Shown piece after piece: positions 54,485-63,956 of a stretch of 64,000 nucleotides of DNA (position 1 is its first letter; the number at the start of each line of letters is the position of its first letter). The translations under genes and the position numbers were made by a program. Below the pieces are notes generated by a model that was not told the DNA's origin, made no database searches, and was given only the letters and a program-made list of their open reading frames with translations. The stretch comes from Aidingimonas lacisalsi (lineage in GTDB: Bacteria > Pseudomonadota > Gammaproteobacteria > Pseudomonadales > Halomonadaceae), in the NCBI RefSeq assembly GCF_008079445.1, contig NZ_VRYH01000009.1, positions 27,045 to 91,044 on the forward strand, written 5' to 3'.

Positions 54485-56371
54485 CTACTTGATCATATAT
54501 CGTTGCCATAAGTGCCACATCTGTAATGCTGAACAGATGGGAATGAAGGTTGAGAGATGTTCCATTGTCATGGTGTTAGGTGTGTTCTGTATCGAAGGGC
54601 GCAGGGCACGGGTATTCAGCCAGTCGCAGTGATCTCGAAATCCGCCTTCCTGCGCCTCTTGCGCCAGTAACTGCCAACATCCTTTCCTTAACTCCATCCG
54701 CTTTCGTTCGTTCACCGGGTCATGCTTTCCCACGCGTTGTGGCAGCAGGTCATTGAGGGCACGACGATAGAGCGCGCGAGGTTTGCCGTGCTGCCAGAGG
54801 AGTTCCGGCGGGAGTCCCAGGGTGAAGCGCAGGAGTCGTATGTCCGTTAGCGGATAGCGATAGACGATATCGTGCGGGGCTGACCACTTGGCCCAGGTCG
54901 CCATGCGGCTGGCGAGATGGCCGTTGCGTAACAGCAGCGCCTGCATGGTGTGGGGGTCTGGGTATTCTCGCCAGGCCGGCATACGCTGGCGGTTGATATG
55001 GGGGTGGCGTTTGAGGAAGTCGCCCCGCAGGAACGGGTTGAGTCGTTCCGTTTCCCGGAAAGGGGAGAATCGTTCATAGACGGGATCCGGCATCATGGGT
55101 AGCAGGGCTTGCTGCCACAGGAACCGGGCCATGCGTCGTGGATGACGACAGCCGCCGGCATTGACGCGTGTCATGGCAAAGAGTTCCCGCCACTGTCCGC
55201 GCTTGAACAAGTAGGCAGCGTATCCCCGGATGCCGAACGTCACCGCCTCGTCGCCGCCCCATCCCGACAGCATAGTGCGAATTCCTTCCTGACCTGCATG
55301 TGCCATGACCGGCCGTTCCTCGAAGAGGTCGGTGGTGCCTTCCTCGGCGACATCCCGTGACAGGAAGTCTCGATAGTCGTGACCGGACGCCGCACCGAAA
55401 TGGCACGTGAAACCTTCCTGGCGGCAGACCTGATCGATTAGCTGACGTTCATCTCGACGGCCCCCGGCAAGTGGGTACGTTGCCGAGATTGGCGGCGCCC
55501 ATGAATAACTCTGCTTGAGAGTCCGGCCTTGCCGGTTCAGACACCGGTTGGCCAGAATCGTGACGCCGGTCGAATCCAGCCCGCCACTGATATGCGAGCC
55601 GATCGGATATGGCGTTCGGATTCGGTCGCTGACGGCCGTTTCCAGCAGGGCTCTGAAATGGTCTGCATAATCGGCCGGGCATGAATAACGTACGCAGGAA
55701 GCGTCATCAGGCTGCCAGTAAGCATGCTGTTTCACGCCGCGGAGTGTAACGTGCAGCCAATGGCCCGGGAGGAGGGGGTGAATGTCCTGAAAGAAGCTGT
55801 CTTCCGTGGCGTCGAATGGCCATCGCAGGAAGCTGGCCACTCGTCGTTCATCGATGGCCAGCGGAACATCCTTGAAGGCTTTCAGCCCGCTTATGGCCGT
55901 CGCGAACAGAAAACGGTCGCCGACATGCCGGTAGTAAAGTGGACGTGCACCGATATGATCCCTGGCACAGAACAGGCTCTGGTCGTGGGTATCCCAGATC
56001 GCAAAGGCAAAATCCCCCACGAGCTTCTCGACACACTGCGCTCCCCAGCGATGGTAGGCATCGATGATGAGTTCGCTATCCGGCAAGGTAGCGCGTCCGG
56101 GGTTGTCGATACCGAGTCGGTCACGGAGTTCGTCGCGATTGTCGATAATGGCATCGGCCACGATGACCAGGCCATGCTTTTGTAGTGGCTGGCGCTCGTA
56201 GCGTGACTCAGGGGTGATATCGAGTTGCTGGTGACCCAGTGCAAGCGGGCCATCCATCCAGGCTTGCGTACCGTCGCGGCCAAAGGCCTTCAGGCTGTCG
56301 AGCGCATCGCGGAAGGCCTCTGCCGGGACGGGAGTGCCCGAGAAATGGATGCGTCCGATGATGGCGCTCAT
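54485..56371 (-). CDS. Lasso peptide macrocyclase (asparagine-synthetase-like, C protein)
   Basis: This protein of about 628 residues has an N-terminal glutaminase-like domain and an AsnB-type synthetase domain with PP-loop S-G-G-L-D-S-T near residue 262. The residue after Met is Ser, not the catalytic Cys of true asparagine synthases (M-S-A-I-I-G). This is expected for lasso cyclases, which activate a Glu/Asp side chain with ATP and close the ring. The ATG at 56371 overlaps the B2 stop (ATGA). The two precursor genes follow 140 bp downstream. Confidence 0.85.
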   Translation of the reverse strand: MSAIIGRIHFSGTPVPAEAFRDALDSLKAFGRDGTQAWMDGPLALGHQQLDITPESRYERQPLQKHGLVIVADAIIDNRDELRDRLGIDNPGRATLPDSELIIDAYHRWGAQCVEKLVGDFAFAIWDTHDQSLFCARDHIGARPLYYRHVGDRFLFATAISGLKAFKDVPLAIDERRVASFLRWPFDATEDSFFQDIHPLLPGHWLHVTLRGVKQHAYWQPDDASCVRYSCPADYADHFRALLETAVSDRIRTPYPIGSHISGGLDSTGVTILANRCLNRQGRTLKQSYSWAPPISATYPLAGGRRDERQLIDQVCRQEGFTCHFGAASGHDYRDFLSRDVAEEGTTDLFEERPVMAHAGQEGIRTMLSGWGGDEAVTFGIRGYAAYLFKRGQWRELFAMTRVNAGGCRHPRRMARFLWQQALLPMMPDPVYERFSPFRETERLNPFLRGDFLKRHPHINRQRMPAWREYPDPHTMQALLLRNGHLASRMATWAKWSAPHDIVYRYPLTDIRLLRFTLGLPPELLWQHGKPRALYRRALNDLLPQRVGKHDPVNERKRMELRKGCWQLLAQEAQEGGFRDHCDWLNTRALRPSIQNTPNTMTMEHLSTFIPICSALQMWHLWQRYMIK

Positions 56372-56910
56372 CTGTCTTGCCCATGACGCAGCGGTGACTC
56401 GGGCGAGGCATGCACGAAGCACGTGATCGGTGTGAAGGCTTCGTCATGCTGTCCCAGTACGACATGTCCTCCGACAGTGACCCAGGCATGCGCCGATAAG
56501 ACAGGGTCGGCATCGGTCGGCGTCTTTGGGACGAGACGCGTGCCCAGTACGAGGCGACTGGCGATGTGACGTCTTCCCAGCATCCAGTGAGCGGCCATGG
56601 CCATCATCAGACAGGTGAAGGGGTTACCACAGCGACGATTGATCGCCATGACCAACCTGCCTATCGCGACAGATAGGTTGTCGGGTTGAGAGTGACTCTC
56701 AGGAGTGACGCCCGGTACAGGAGTGACGCCCGGTAGTGGTGTACCGAGACGCCTTGCCCACCATCGATAAGGCAATACCCGAACATATAACCAGGCCAGT
56801 GATAGCGACCATAGCGCTTCCAGTAGCTGCCGCTGCCGTCGGGCAGGCAACGTCAGCAAACGCTGGGTCACCCGTGCGCAGTGCCGGCAGCTAGAGACGA
56901 AGGTCGGCAT
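56368..56910 (-). CDS. Lasso peptide leader peptidase (B2, transglutaminase-like)
   Basis: This protein of about 180 residues has the transglutaminase-like Cys-His arrangement of B2 proteins: N-P-F-T-C-L near residue 100 and S-A-H-A-W-V near 141. B2 cuts the leader after the -1 residue, working with B1. ATG 56910 lies inside the end of the sugar dehydrogenase gene (20-bp overlap); the longer frame upstream is its shadow. An 18-bp tandem duplication (56701-56735) inserts a repeated P-G-V-T-P element between the N-terminal helices and the catalytic part. Confidence 0.82.
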   Translation of the reverse strand: MPTFVSSCRHCARVTQRLLTLPARRQRQLLEALWSLSLAWLYVRVLPYRWWARRLGTPLPGVTPVPGVTPESHSQPDNLSVAIGRLVMAINRRCGNPFTCLMMAMAAHWMLGRRHIASRLVLGTRLVPKTPTDADPVLSAHAWVTVGGHVVLGQHDEAFTPITCFVHASPESPLRHGQDR

Positions 56911-58177
56911 CGCCGTTTCCCAGCATGTATTTGAGGTCGTAGAGAACATGCTGTGGTTTGCCCCAGCTGCGTATGCGTGCGGTGCCCAGATCGCTGAATT
57001 CACGATGGGCGACGGCCAGGATTACCGCGTCGTAGGCAGCGGGCTGCGGGTAATCGACCGGTCGAATGCCATATTGGCTTACGGCGTCATCGACGCTGGC
57101 ATGCGGGTCGTAGACGTCCACGGTGACATCGAAATCCGCCAGCTCGCGAATGATGTCGATGACTCGTGTATTGCGTAGGTCAGGGCAGTTTTCCTTGAAT
57201 GTCAGTCCTAGTACCAGCACCCGTGCCCCTTGCGCGTGGATACGCTGCTTGATCATCTGCTTGACCAGTTGCCCGGCGACATAGGCGCCCATACCGTCAT
57301 TGATGCGCCGGCCCGACAGGATGACCTCCGGGTGGTAGCCGACTTGTTGGGCCTTGTGCGTCAGGTAGTAGGGGTCGACGCCGATGCAGTGCCCGCCGAC
57401 CAGGCCGGGACGAAAGGGGAGGAAGTTCCACTTGGTGCCGGCTGCCTTCAGAACTTCCTCGGTATCGATATTGAGCCGGTTGAAGATCATTGACAGCTCA
57501 TTGATCAGGGCGATGTTGATGTCTCGCTGGGTGTTTTCGATGACCTTGGCCGCTTCGGCAACTCGGATGGAACTGGCCTTGAAGGTACCGGCGGTGATGA
57601 TGGTGGCATACAGCGCATCGACGAAATCGGCCACTTGGGGAGTCGAACCGGAAGTAACCTTCTGGATCGAGGCCACCCGGTGTGCCTTGTCGCCGGGATT
57701 GACGCGTTCAGGACTGTAGCCGGCAAAGAAATCGGTGTTGTATTGCAGGCCCGACTCACGTTCGATAACGGGAATGCACTCGTCTTCCGTGGCCCCTGGA
57801 TACACCGTGGACTCGTAGATCACGACGTCGCCTCTGTCGATGACCCGACCGATCAACTGGCTGGCCTTGATCAACGGCGTGAGATCGGGACAGTGCTGGG
57901 CATCGATAGGGGTCGGAACCGTAACGATATAGACATTGCAGTGTGCTAACGCTTCGGCGTCATCCGTTACCTGAAGCTGACTGGCGCGTCGCAGCTCATC
58001 CGGTTCGACTTCCAGGGTCAGATCGATTCCCTCTTGCAACTGGGCGATGCGCTGGCCATTGACATCGAAGCCCAGGGTCGGGACATGTTTGCCGAATTCC
58101 ACCGCCAACGGCAGCCCGACGTAGCCGAGTCCGATGATGGCGACACGCGTCTGTTCCAGTGTCAGTGTCAGTTCCAT
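56891..58177 (-). CDS. Nucleotide-sugar (UDP-HexNAc) 6-dehydrogenase, TviB/WbpA-like
   Basis: This 428-residue protein has G-L-G-Y-V-G-L-P-L near residue 16 (NAD), a central dimer domain, the catalytic Cys in G-G-H-C-I-G-V-D-P near 263 and G-L-T-F-K-E near 325. It resembles UDP-N-acetyl-hexosamine dehydrogenases that make HexNAc-uronic acids. Together with asnB at 37261 an amidated uronate in the polymer is plausible. It lies between a dehydratase gene and the lasso B2 gene on the same strand. Confidence 0.9.
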   Translation of the reverse strand: MELTLTLEQTRVAIIGLGYVGLPLAVEFGKHVPTLGFDVNGQRIAQLQEGIDLTLEVEPDELRRASQLQVTDDAEALAHCNVYIVTVPTPIDAQHCPDLTPLIKASQLIGRVIDRGDVVIYESTVYPGATEDECIPVIERESGLQYNTDFFAGYSPERVNPGDKAHRVASIQKVTSGSTPQVADFVDALYATIITAGTFKASSIRVAEAAKVIENTQRDINIALINELSMIFNRLNIDTEEVLKAAGTKWNFLPFRPGLVGGHCIGVDPYYLTHKAQQVGYHPEVILSGRRINDGMGAYVAGQLVKQMIKQRIHAQGARVLVLGLTFKENCPDLRNTRVIDIIRELADFDVTVDVYDPHASVDDAVSQYGIRPVDYPQPAAYDAVILAVAHREFSDLGTARIRSWGKPQHVLYDLKYMLGNGDADLRL

Positions 58178-58210
58178 GGGGCTGCATCCTCGCGATGACG
58201 TGTCGTGGCC

Positions 58211-60229
58211 TCAAAAGTGAGAACCGCTTTTGACCAGAGAGACGGCCGAGACCTTGAGTAGATCGAAAGATGCGTCGGCGCTTGCTTCGGCCGACGAACA
58301 GGGTTGCACTGCCGACTCGGCAGGGGAGGAGCTGGCCTCATTGGCACGGCAGATGAGATCGACGATCGGGCCCTCGGGGTGATAGGCCGTTGGCGCTTCT
58401 TTCAACAATTCGCGTATGTGGTCGTATTGCAGGCTCGATAGTGCTGCGTATAGCCGCTGCAGGTAGGCGTTGAGCGTTGGCCATTCCCAGAATGGTTCGT
58501 TGGCCGACAGGATCCTGGGGTGGTCGGTTGGCACGGTTCCCTCGTCGATCAGTAACTCTTCGTAGAGTTTTTCTCCGGGACGCAATCCGCTATAGGTGAT
58601 GGCAATGTCACCCTTTGTGTCGTCTGTACCGATGACCTCCATGCCGGAAAGCCTGATCATCTTGCGCGCGAGTTCGTCGATCTTGACCGGTTCGCCCATG
58701 TCCAGGACGAAGACGTCGCCACCGCGGCCCATGGCGCCGGCTTGAATGACGAGTTGAGCGGCCTCCGGCATGGTCATGAAGTAACGGGTGATGTCGGGAT
58801 GCGTAACGGTGACGGGCCCACCTGCCTTGATCTGCTGACGAAACAGTGGCACCACCGAACCGGAGGAATCCAATACGTTGCCGAAACGAACCATGGAAAA
58901 CCGCGTTACCTGTTGGTAGTGAGCGAGCGATTGGCAGATGAGCTCAGCCAGCCGTTTGGTCGTGCCCATCACATTGGTGGGGCGGACTGCCTTGTCCGTG
59001 GAGACCAGGACGAACGTTTCCACACCGCAGTCGATGGCCGCTCTTGCGGTTTCCAGCGTGCCGTATACGTTGTTGCGTATACCTTCCACCATGTTGTGCT
59101 CGACCATCGGCACATGCTTGTAGGCTGCCGCATGGTAGATGGTTTGCACTGTGAATGTACGCATTATGCCGTTGAGTCTGGGGCGCTCCTGCACGGACCC
59201 CAGCAGCGCCCTGATTCTGACAGACAGATTCTGTGCCGTGGCCAGCTGATGCAACTCTTTCTCGATTCGATAAAGTGAATATTCGCAGCTGTCCAGCAGC
59301 AATAACTGTGTCGGTTCCTGCGTGATGATCTGTCGGCAGAGTTCAGCGCCAATGGAGCCTCCGGCACCTGTGACCATGACCGACTTGTCGCGAATGTTGG
59401 CACCGAGCAGAGACTGGTTGGGGGAAACGGGATCGCGGCCGAGCAGATCCTCGATGGTGATATCGCGTAGCTCGGTGATTTGTGCTCGTCCGGCGATGAT
59501 GTCCGATACGCCTGGCACGGTTTGTACGGGGACGGGAAGGGCTTCCAGGGTGTGCAGAATGTCGCGTCTGCGGCTTCTGGACGCGCTGGGGATGGCCAGC
59601 AGGATACGCGCGACACCGTAGCGCTCGATGAGCGTTGGCATGTCTCCGGGAGGATGCACTTTCAACCCTTCGACCAGTGTTCCATGCATGCCTCGCCAGT
59701 CGTCAACGAACGCGATGGGAGCGTATTCGCCGTCATGCTGCAACGACGTCACGAGCTGAGAACCGGCAGCACCCGCGCCATAGATGACGACGCGAGTCTT
59801 CCTGCTCATCAGGCTATGTTGATAAAGCCCGCGTGCGAGTACGCGTATGCCGCCAATACTGATCATCGACAACAACAAGTAGATGAACGGCACTGGCCGG
59901 GGCAGGGCTTGCCCCATGAACTGGTTGGCCAACACCAGGACACCGGTGGAGACAAGGACGCCTATCAGGGTTGTCGTGAGTGTCTTGTAGCTCAGGAAAC
60001 GAATGACGGAGCGATAAAACCCCAATTGCAGGAAGGCCAGTATGGTCACGGGAGCCAGGAAAGAGAGAATCAGCCAGTTAGTGGGATGCATGAATGGCGT
60101 CAGCGAATCGACTTGCAGACTGATGGCCAATAACAAGCTTACCGAGACGAGCGCCATGTCAGTGGCAATCAGAATCAGTCGCTTATATTTTCTTGGGATG
60201 CGAAAGAGCTTATCTAGAAAATGAAACAT
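58211..60229 (-). CDS. CapD/WbpM/PglF-type membrane nucleotide-sugar 4,6-dehydratase
   Basis: This 672-residue protein has four N-terminal membrane helices (about 15-125), a CoA-binding-like Rossmann domain, and a catalytic SDR domain with T-G-A-G-G-S-I-G near 292, A-A-Y-K-H-V-P near 370 and S-T-D-K-A near 410. Family members make the 4-keto intermediate of bacillosamine or QuiNAc. The matching aminotransferase is the wrecked gene at 43695 and the matching priming transferase is at 43022, so this gene probably belonged next to them before rearrangement. The C-terminal 40 residues are Ser/Ala-rich and unusual. Confidence 0.9.
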   Translation of the reverse strand: MFHFLDKLFRIPRKYKRLILIATDMALVSVSLLLAISLQVDSLTPFMHPTNWLILSFLAPVTILAFLQLGFYRSVIRFLSYKTLTTTLIGVLVSTGVLVLANQFMGQALPRPVPFIYLLLSMISIGGIRVLARGLYQHSLMSRKTRVVIYGAGAAGSQLVTSLQHDGEYAPIAFVDDWRGMHGTLVEGLKVHPPGDMPTLIERYGVARILLAIPSASRSRRRDILHTLEALPVPVQTVPGVSDIIAGRAQITELRDITIEDLLGRDPVSPNQSLLGANIRDKSVMVTGAGGSIGAELCRQIITQEPTQLLLLDSCEYSLYRIEKELHQLATAQNLSVRIRALLGSVQERPRLNGIMRTFTVQTIYHAAAYKHVPMVEHNMVEGIRNNVYGTLETARAAIDCGVETFVLVSTDKAVRPTNVMGTTKRLAELICQSLAHYQQVTRFSMVRFGNVLDSSGSVVPLFRQQIKAGGPVTVTHPDITRYFMTMPEAAQLVIQAGAMGRGGDVFVLDMGEPVKIDELARKMIRLSGMEVIGTDDTKGDIAITYSGLRPGEKLYEELLIDEGTVPTDHPRILSANEPFWEWPTLNAYLQRLYAALSSLQYDHIRELLKEAPTAYHPEGPIVDLICRANEASSSPAESAVQPCSSAEASADASFDLLKVSAVSLVKSGSHF

Positions 60230-60716
60230 TGCCTGTCCCTTGTACAGATCCCGTTGTGTTTCGCTAATGCCGTATTTTTAGTATGTTTTTATCGATTTTT
60301 TTGGTTTTATAATTAAAGGTTACGAATAGTTAATTAATGTTACTTTATGTCGTAATGGTAAGAGAAAGGACCAAAACCGCCAAACTGGTTTTTCTAAGCG
60401 CAACATGGTTGATTTTTAAACGACTCGGGTACCGATTATCATGTGATTTCCTAGTCGTTGATCTAGCGTTCTTACTCAAGGGCAGGATGAGATGACTCAT
60501 TAGCGCGTCGCGGCGATACCTCGGGATGGGAATGTGAAACGGCGGAAATGGCTGTGGTCTGGCAGCGGGAGCAGCGCGTGTGGTGAAGGCGGTTTGGTCG
60601 TCGCTGGGGGAGCGCTGGCATGGGGTGTGTCCCGATGCACGATGGAGTGAGAGAAAAGTGCGGCACAAGACGTTACCATGGGTGCCGTCGATTCATGGAA
60701 ACAGGCGCATTGATTG
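60230..60716. other. Divergent promoter region, no gene identified
   Basis: These 487 bp lie between divergently read genes. The first 130 bp are AT-rich and probably hold the promoter for the minus-strand dehydratase-lasso operon. The rest is GC-balanced, with only short ORFs lacking family resemblance. No ops-like element was seen on the minus strand. Confidence 0.5.
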
Positions 60717-62483
60717 ATGGAGTGGCAAGCCTATTTGTCATTGGCCACGGTGGTGGCCGTATTGGCGACGCTGGTGCTGACGCGCATCGCGCCCGACGTG
60801 ATCCTGATGGGGGCGCTCGGGTTCCTGATCATTTCCGGCATTCTGACGCCGGGTGAGGCGCTGGCGGGATTTTCGAATCCGGGCGTGATGACGATTGCGG
60901 TGCTTTACGTGGTTGCCGCGGGACTCAAGGAGACCGGGGCGATTCAGTGGATCGCGCATGGCTTGCTGGGGCAGCCGACGCGCTTGCGCCGGGCGCAGCT
61001 GCGTGTGGTGATGCCTGCGGCTGGGCTGAGCGCCTTCATGAACAATACCACTGTGGTGGCGATGTTCATTCCCGCCTTGCAGGAGTGGGCCAAGCGACTC
61101 AAGTTGCCTCCTTCCAAACTGCTGTTGCCTCTCAGCTATGCAGCGATTCTCGGCGGTACCTGCACGCTGATCGGTACCAGTACCAATCTGGTGATCAATG
61201 GCTTGTTGCAGACCGAAGCCGGCATCGATCTGGCGATGTTCGATCTGGCCTGGGTGGGTGTGCCGCTGGTCTTGATCGGCGGTGGCTTCCTCTATCTGTT
61301 TGCCGATAAACTGCTGCCGGATCGAGAAGGCGCGCTGGAACAGTTGGAGTCGGCCCGCGAATACAGTGTCGAAGTGCGAATCGACGACAATGGTCCGCTA
61401 CCCGGCAAGACCATCCGTGAGGCGGGTCTGCGGAGCCTGAGCCATGGCTACCTGGCCGATATCGAGCGTGACGGCCAGCTGATGACGGCGGTGCCACCGG
61501 ACACGCAACTCCGGGCCGGAGATGTGCTGATCTTTATCGGTGCGCCGGAGTCAGCCCGGGAACTGCGCCGAATCCATGGCCTGAAGCCGGCCAACGGCGA
61601 TGTGCATAAGCTCGATATCGCCCATCATCGTCGCTGCCTGGTGGAAGCGGTGATCGGCCCGGACTTTGCCGGTCTGGATCAAACGGTCAAGCAGTCGCGT
61701 TTTCGCAGCCGCTACCGTGCGGTGATTCTGTCCATCTCCCGTGCCGGCCAACGACTTCCGGGAAAAGTGGGCGATATCACGTTGCAGGTCGGCGATACGC
61801 TGCTGATGGAGACCGACCAGGAATTCGTCGAGCAGTATCGCTATCGCAAGGATTTCCTGCTGGTCAGCGCCCTGAACGATTCGACGCCGCCCAATTTTCG
61901 CAAGGCGCCGCTGGCACTCAGTATCCTGGGCGGTATGGTGGTGGTGAGTGCCACCGGCCTGTTGAGTATTCTCGAAGCGGCACTGCTTGCCGGTGGTGCC
62001 ATGTTGATGACGCGTTGCCTGACGGCCAGCAAGGCCCGCCGCTATGTGGACTTGACCGTTCTGGTGGTCATTGCCGCGTCGTTTTCGCTGGGCGCGGCGA
62101 TGGACAAGACAGGGGCGGCAGGAGAGATCGCCAATGGCCTGATGCACTTTGGCGGTGCGTCGCCCTGGCTGGCGCTGGTGCTGGTGTATCTGATGACGGT
62201 GGTCTTTACTGAACTGATCACCAACAATGCGGCAGCCGTGTTGATGTTCCCCATCGCCAACGCTGTGGCGGAACACCTGGGAGTGAATTTGTTACCCTTT
62301 GCCATCGCTATCATGATTGCCGCCTCGGCCAGTTTCATGACACCGCTGGGCTACCAGACCAACTTGATGGTGCTCGGCCCCGGCGGGTACCGGATAACCG
62401 ATTACCTGCGGCTGGGCGCTCCTTTGACGGTGATCGTCGCGGTCACTGCGCTGAGCGTGATCCCGATGGTGTGGGGATTTTGA
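60717..62483 (+). CDS. SLC13 family permease with TrkA_C domains
   Basis: This 588-residue transporter has two sets of hydrophobic helices (about 5-205 and 400-585) flanking a soluble central region (about 215-385). That region contains two TrkA_C-like modules, each with L-x-x-G-D-x-L-x-x-x-G/E ([10 protein letters not shown] and Q-V-G-D-T-L-L-M-E). Helix-breaking motifs G-T-S-T-N-L and N-N-A-A-A-V are typical of the divalent anion:Na symporter superfamily. Sulfate or dicarboxylate are likely substrates; a sulfur-metabolism gene, cysQ, follows. ATG 60717 is preferred over TTG 60714. Confidence 0.87.
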   Translation: MEWQAYLSLATVVAVLATLVLTRIAPDVILMGALGFLIISGILTPGEALAGFSNPGVMTIAVLYVVAAGLKETGAIQWIAHGLLGQPTRLRRAQLRVVMPAAGLSAFMNNTTVVAMFIPALQEWAKRLKLPPSKLLLPLSYAAILGGTCTLIGTSTNLVINGLLQTEAGIDLAMFDLAWVGVPLVLIGGGFLYLFADKLLPDREGALEQLESAREYSVEVRIDDNGPLPGKTIREAGLRSLSHGYLADIERDGQLMTAVPPDTQLRAGDVLIFIGAPESARELRRIHGLKPANGDVHKLDIAHHRRCLVEAVIGPDFAGLDQTVKQSRFRSRYRAVILSISRAGQRLPGKVGDITLQVGDTLLMETDQEFVEQYRYRKDFLLVSALNDSTPPNFRKAPLALSILGGMVVVSATGLLSILEAALLAGGAMLMTRCLTASKARRYVDLTVLVVIAASFSLGAAMDKTGAAGEIANGLMHFGGASPWLALVLVYLMTVVFTELITNNAAAVLMFPIANAVAEHLGVNLLPFAIAIMIAASASFMTPLGYQTNLMVLGPGGYRITDYLRLGAPLTVIVAVTALSVIPMVWGF

Positions 62484-62511
62484 AACAACGGCGGTAAGCT
62501 ATATACATTGC

Positions 62512-62881
62512 AATCGCGACTGAAGTCGCTCCTACACGACCCCTGCTACCGGGATGAGAGTAGGGTCGTGGGAGCGGTTTCAACCGCGATGCAGGGCGGT
62601 TAACCCTGCTGTAGATGATACGGCCGATCGCGACTGAAGTCGCTCCTACAAACCCCCTGCTATCGGGATGAGAGTAGGGTCGTAGGAGCGGTTTCAACCG
62701 CGATGCAGGGCGATTAGCCCTGCTGTAGATTACGGCCGATCGCGACTGAAGTCGCTCCTACACGACCCCTGCTACCGGGATGAGAGTAGGGTCGTAGGAG
62801 CGGTTTCAACCGCGATGCAGGGCGGTTAGCCCTGCTGTAGATTACGGCCGATCGCGACTGAAGTCGTTCCTGCGACCCCTG
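62512..62881. repeat. Tandem REP/BIME array, three full units and a partial
   Basis: Forward cores ATCGCGACTGAAGTCGC begin at 62513, 62627, 62739 and 62851, a period of 112-114 bp. Each unit also has an inverted GGAGCGGTTTCAACCGCG arm, a CTACTCTCATCCCGGTAGCAG-like internal palindrome and a GCAGGGC/GCCCTG hairpin. The first three units are nearly identical, implying recent duplication. It is located between SLC13 and cysQ. Confidence 0.85.
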
Positions 62882-62971
62882 GAGCGTGATGACGTCGTTT
62901 CGACAATGAGATTGGCTGTGGGTTGTTTGTAGGCGCACTGTTTGCTTGAAACTCGATAAGAAGGAGCTATT

Positions 62972-63802
62972 TTGACTGCTTTCGTAACCGATGACATGCG
63001 TGCTCAGTTGATTCAGGGCGTTCACGAGGCTGGACGCAAGGTGATGTCGATCTATCGCCGTGAATTCGAGGTGGAGACGAAGGCGGATGACAGTCCGCTC
63101 ACGGAAGCCGATATGGCGGCACATCATGCGCTGGTGGATACGTTGCGTGAGTTGACGCCGACGGTGCCGGTATTGTCCGAGGAGTCCGGGGAAATATCGT
63201 TCGAGACGCGCCAAGCGTGGGATCGTTATTGGTTGATCGACCCGTTGGATGGCACCAAGGAGTTCGTCAACAAAAACGGTGAGTTCACCCTGAACCTGGC
63301 ATTGGTGGAGCAGGGGGAGCCGGTATTCGGCATCGTTCATGCACCGGTACTCGAAGCCACCTGGATCGGTCAGCATGGTCATGGGGCCGAGAAGCTGCAT
63401 GGCGAACAGCGTGAAGCCATTCAGGTACGGAGGTTGCCTGAACCGAACACCGCCCCCTGGAAGGTCGTCGGTAGTCGCCGCCACGGTGCCGAGACCTTCG
63501 ATGCCTTCTGCGCCGGCCTGCCCGAGCACGAGTGTCTCTCCATGGGAAGCTCCCTCAAACTCTGCCTCGTCGCCGAAGGCGAAGCCGACCTTTATCCCCG
63601 GCTCGCCCCGACCAGCGAATGGGATACTGCCGCTGCCCAGGCTGTCGTCACCGCCGCCGGTGGCCAGGTTCTCGATGCCCATACCCTTGAACCTCTGCGT
63701 TGCAACCAGCAAGACAGTGTGCTCAATCCCTGGTTTATTGTCTGTGGGGAACGGGATACATTGTGGGAACAGGCGTTGCAGGCTGCAGTTGGAGAGAAGT
63801 AA
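62972..63802 (+). CDS. cysQ: 3'(2'),5'-bisphosphate nucleotidase
   Basis: This 276-residue inositol-monophosphatase-fold enzyme has L-S-E-E-S-G near residue 68, D-P-L-D-G-T-K-E-F near 90 and S-E-W-D-T-A-A near 213 as metal ligands. It hydrolyses 3'-phosphoadenosine 5'-phosphate, a by-product of sulfate assimilation. The TTG start follows AAGGAG. Confidence 0.93.
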   Translation: MTAFVTDDMRAQLIQGVHEAGRKVMSIYRREFEVETKADDSPLTEADMAAHHALVDTLRELTPTVPVLSEESGEISFETRQAWDRYWLIDPLDGTKEFVNKNGEFTLNLALVEQGEPVFGIVHAPVLEATWIGQHGHGAEKLHGEQREAIQVRRLPEPNTAPWKVVGSRRHGAETFDAFCAGLPEHECLSMGSSLKLCLVAEGEADLYPRLAPTSEWDTAAAQAVVTAAGGQVLDAHTLEPLRCNQQDSVLNPWFIVCGERDTLWEQALQAAVGEK

Positions 63803-63841
63803 GCAGGCGTTGGCGATGTGATGCCGGCCTGTCCGCCGTAA

Positions 63842-63908
63842 TCGCGACTCGAGTCGCTCCTGCATGGGATTGGCAACCGAGGTTGCAGGAGCGGTTTAGA
63901 CCGCGATG
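63842..63908. repeat. REP-like pair
   Basis: A forward core with one change (ATCGCGACTCGAGTCGC, now a better palindrome) is followed by the inverted arm GCAGGAGCGGTTTAGACCGCG. It has the same architecture as the 62.5 kb units but is shorter. Confidence 0.75.
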
Positions 63909-63956
63909 ATTCGTTTGCATGGCTCCACCCATATTTCCATTTTCCCAGGGTTGATT

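Noticed and set aside
56911..57003. Longer N-terminus for the B2 protein
   Set aside because: The extra 31 codons are the shadow of the sugar dehydrogenase C-terminus; B2 family proteins begin near the Met at 56910.
60345..60668. 107-codon minus-strand ORF in the 60.2-60.7 kb gap
   Set aside because: No Shine-Dalgarno, low-complexity composition and no recognisable domain.
62512..62881. CRISPR array
   Set aside because: The periodic units are near-identical along their whole length with no unique spacers, so this is a REP/BIME array.
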